Shown piece by piece: positions 40,879-41,683 of a DNA stretch of 41,683 nt. A program made the translations under genes and the position numbers. Source of the DNA: Rhodospirillaceae bacterium (GTDB lineage Bacteria > Pseudomonadota > Alphaproteobacteria > SMXQ01); the NCBI GenBank assembly GCA_947474495.1, contig CANJIM010000020.1, positions 1 to 41,683 on the forward strand, in the 5' to 3' direction. Each line of letters opens with the position of its first letter. The first letter of the stretch is position 1. The notes beneath the pieces were generated by a model. The model was given only the letters and a program-made list of their open reading frames with translations. It did no database searches and had not been told where the DNA came from.

Positions 40879-41683
40879 GCGTCCTGACCGTCGATCGCGG
40901 CGCGGTCGGAACGGGCGACCGGCTTCAGCTGGGCGTCTTTCTCTACGTGCTCTTGATCGCGGTCATCGGCTTCTTGGTGATCTATCCGCTTTTCACCCTG
41001 GTGATGACGAGCTTCCAGGTCGGCGCGCTCGGTCGCGAGACAGTGACGGGCATCGGCAATTGGTATGAGGCCTTCCGCAACGAGCAATTGTCGTCGGCAT
41101 TCTGGAGCACGATGTCGCTAACCTTCGCGCGGCAACTCATCTCGCTGGTGCTCGGCGTGGCGATCGCCTGGGTCATCGCGCGTACCAATTTGCCGGGCCG
41201 CGGTTGGCTCGAAGTCGGCTTCTGGGTCGCGCTCTTCATGCCGGCGCTGCCGGTCACCATGGCGTGGATCCTGCTTGCTGGCGGCAAGACCGGGCTCATC
41301 AACATTTGGCTCCAGGACCTGTTTCCCTTCATCAAGGAGCCCGTCTTCGACGTGTTCTCTTGGTGGGGTATCGTCTGGGTGCATGTCGTCAGCTCGACTT
41401 TGCCGGTGAAGGTTTTTCTGCTGGCGCCGGCCCTGCGGAGCATCGATTCCTCGCTCGAGGAAAGCTCGCGTGCCTGCGGCGCCAGCATGATCGGTACGCT
41501 AAATCGCATCGTCGTGCCGATCATGATTCCCACTATCGTGATGGTGCTGCTACTCGGCGTGATCCGTTCGATGCAGGCCTTCGAGATTGAATTGATCCTC
41601 GGTCCCGGCGAGCGCATCGACGTTTATTCGACGCTCATTTATCGCCTCGTGAAGCAAGAGCCGCCGCTCTATGGCGTAGCCAG
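40875..41683 (+). CDS. ABC importer permease, system 3 (3' end missing)
   Basis: The frame opens at the ATG overlapping the ATPase stop and stays open to the window end, giving 269 complete codons. The visible part is one permease domain: a first helix VFLYVLLIAVIGFLVIYP, a membrane block VGFWVALFMPALPVTMAWIL, and an EAA loop LEESSRACGASMIGTLNRI. It then continues into IELILGPGERIDVYSTLIYR, the point at which the permeases of systems 1 and 2 pass into their second halves. The full protein is therefore probably another two-domain fusion of about 570-590 residues. Confidence 0.92.
   Translation, partial: MSVLTVDRGAVGTGDRLQLGVFLYVLLIAVIGFLVIYPLFTLVMTSFQVGALGRETVTGIGNWYEAFRNEQLSSAFWSTMSLTFARQLISLVLGVAIAWVIARTNLPGRGWLEVGFWVALFMPALPVTMAWILLAGGKTGLINIWLQDLFPFIKEPVFDVFSWWGIVWVHVVSSTLPVKVFLLAPALRSIDSSLEESSRACGASMIGTLNRIVVPIMIPTIVMVLLLGVIRSMQAFEIELILGPGERIDVYSTLIYRLVKQEPPLYGVA

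Noticed and set aside
15784-41683. Reading the three ABC systems as iron uptake
   Set aside because: The two visible receptors lack the iron-binding tyrosine pair, and the genes sit inside or next to catabolic operons, not siderophore or Fur-type loci.

Overview
This is a GC-rich, densely coded bacterial segment with long intact genes, good Shine-Dalgarno sequences and no tRNA, rRNA, CRISPR array or insertion sequence that I can see. The gene mix suggests a metabolically versatile soil or water alphaproteobacterium, possibly of the Hyphomicrobiales. It holds Bug/TctC-type binding proteins, several ferric-type ABC importers with fused permeases, Rieske oxygenases, and UbiD and LigJ/LigB-like enzymes. 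The taxon is an inference from gene content only.

Layout. (1) 1-5868 is a small catabolic locus. It has two orphan Bug/TctC periplasmic binding proteins, an FCD-type GntR regulator divergent from a TauD-type Fe(II)/2-oxoglutarate dioxygenase, and a UbiD-family decarboxylase. A pair of near-identical terminators closes it. (2) 6244-10968 is general-purpose chromosome: an exported methyltransferase-like protein, a Bcr/CflA-type MFS exporter, RecQ helicase and a YchJ/SEC-C protein. (3) 11229-24472 has a LysR regulator divergent from a ten-gene plus-strand run: class II aldolase/decarboxylase, Gfo/Idh/MocA dehydrogenase, Rieske oxygenase, ABC importer (ATPase, binding protein, fused permease), LigJ-like hydratase, LigB-like extradiol dioxygenase, second Rieske oxygenase and a bicupin. 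This reads as uptake and ring cleavage of an aromatic carboxylate by a phthalate/gallate-like route. (4) 24707-28760 has a EutA-like reactivase (ASKHA ATPase) without EutBC, followed on the minus strand by a third Rieske oxygenase and a second bicupin. A Rieske-cupin gene pair therefore occurs twice, in opposite orientation, with the EutA-like gene between the copies. (5) 29116-33077 is a second complete ABC importer. (6) 33242-41683 is a second catabolic locus: a GntR/UTRA regulator and an aldehyde dehydrogenase divergent from an ACMSD-type amidohydrolase, an ABM-fold monooxygenase-like protein, a three-unit RidA protein, a two-subunit ThDP decarboxylase and a third ABC importer cut by the window end.

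The most unusual feature is the Rieske-bicupin-EutA neighbourhood (22109-28760). EutA is known as the chaperone that reactivates B12-dependent ethanolamine ammonia-lyase, and no such enzyme is present here. Its placement between two Rieske-cupin pairs suggests an undescribed oxygenase system with its own ATP-dependent maintenance factor. That function is inference, but the gene arrangement is seen directly. Each of the two complete ABC operons also carries a stem-loop just after its binding-protein gene, and no Rieske reductase gene is visible anywhere in the window.
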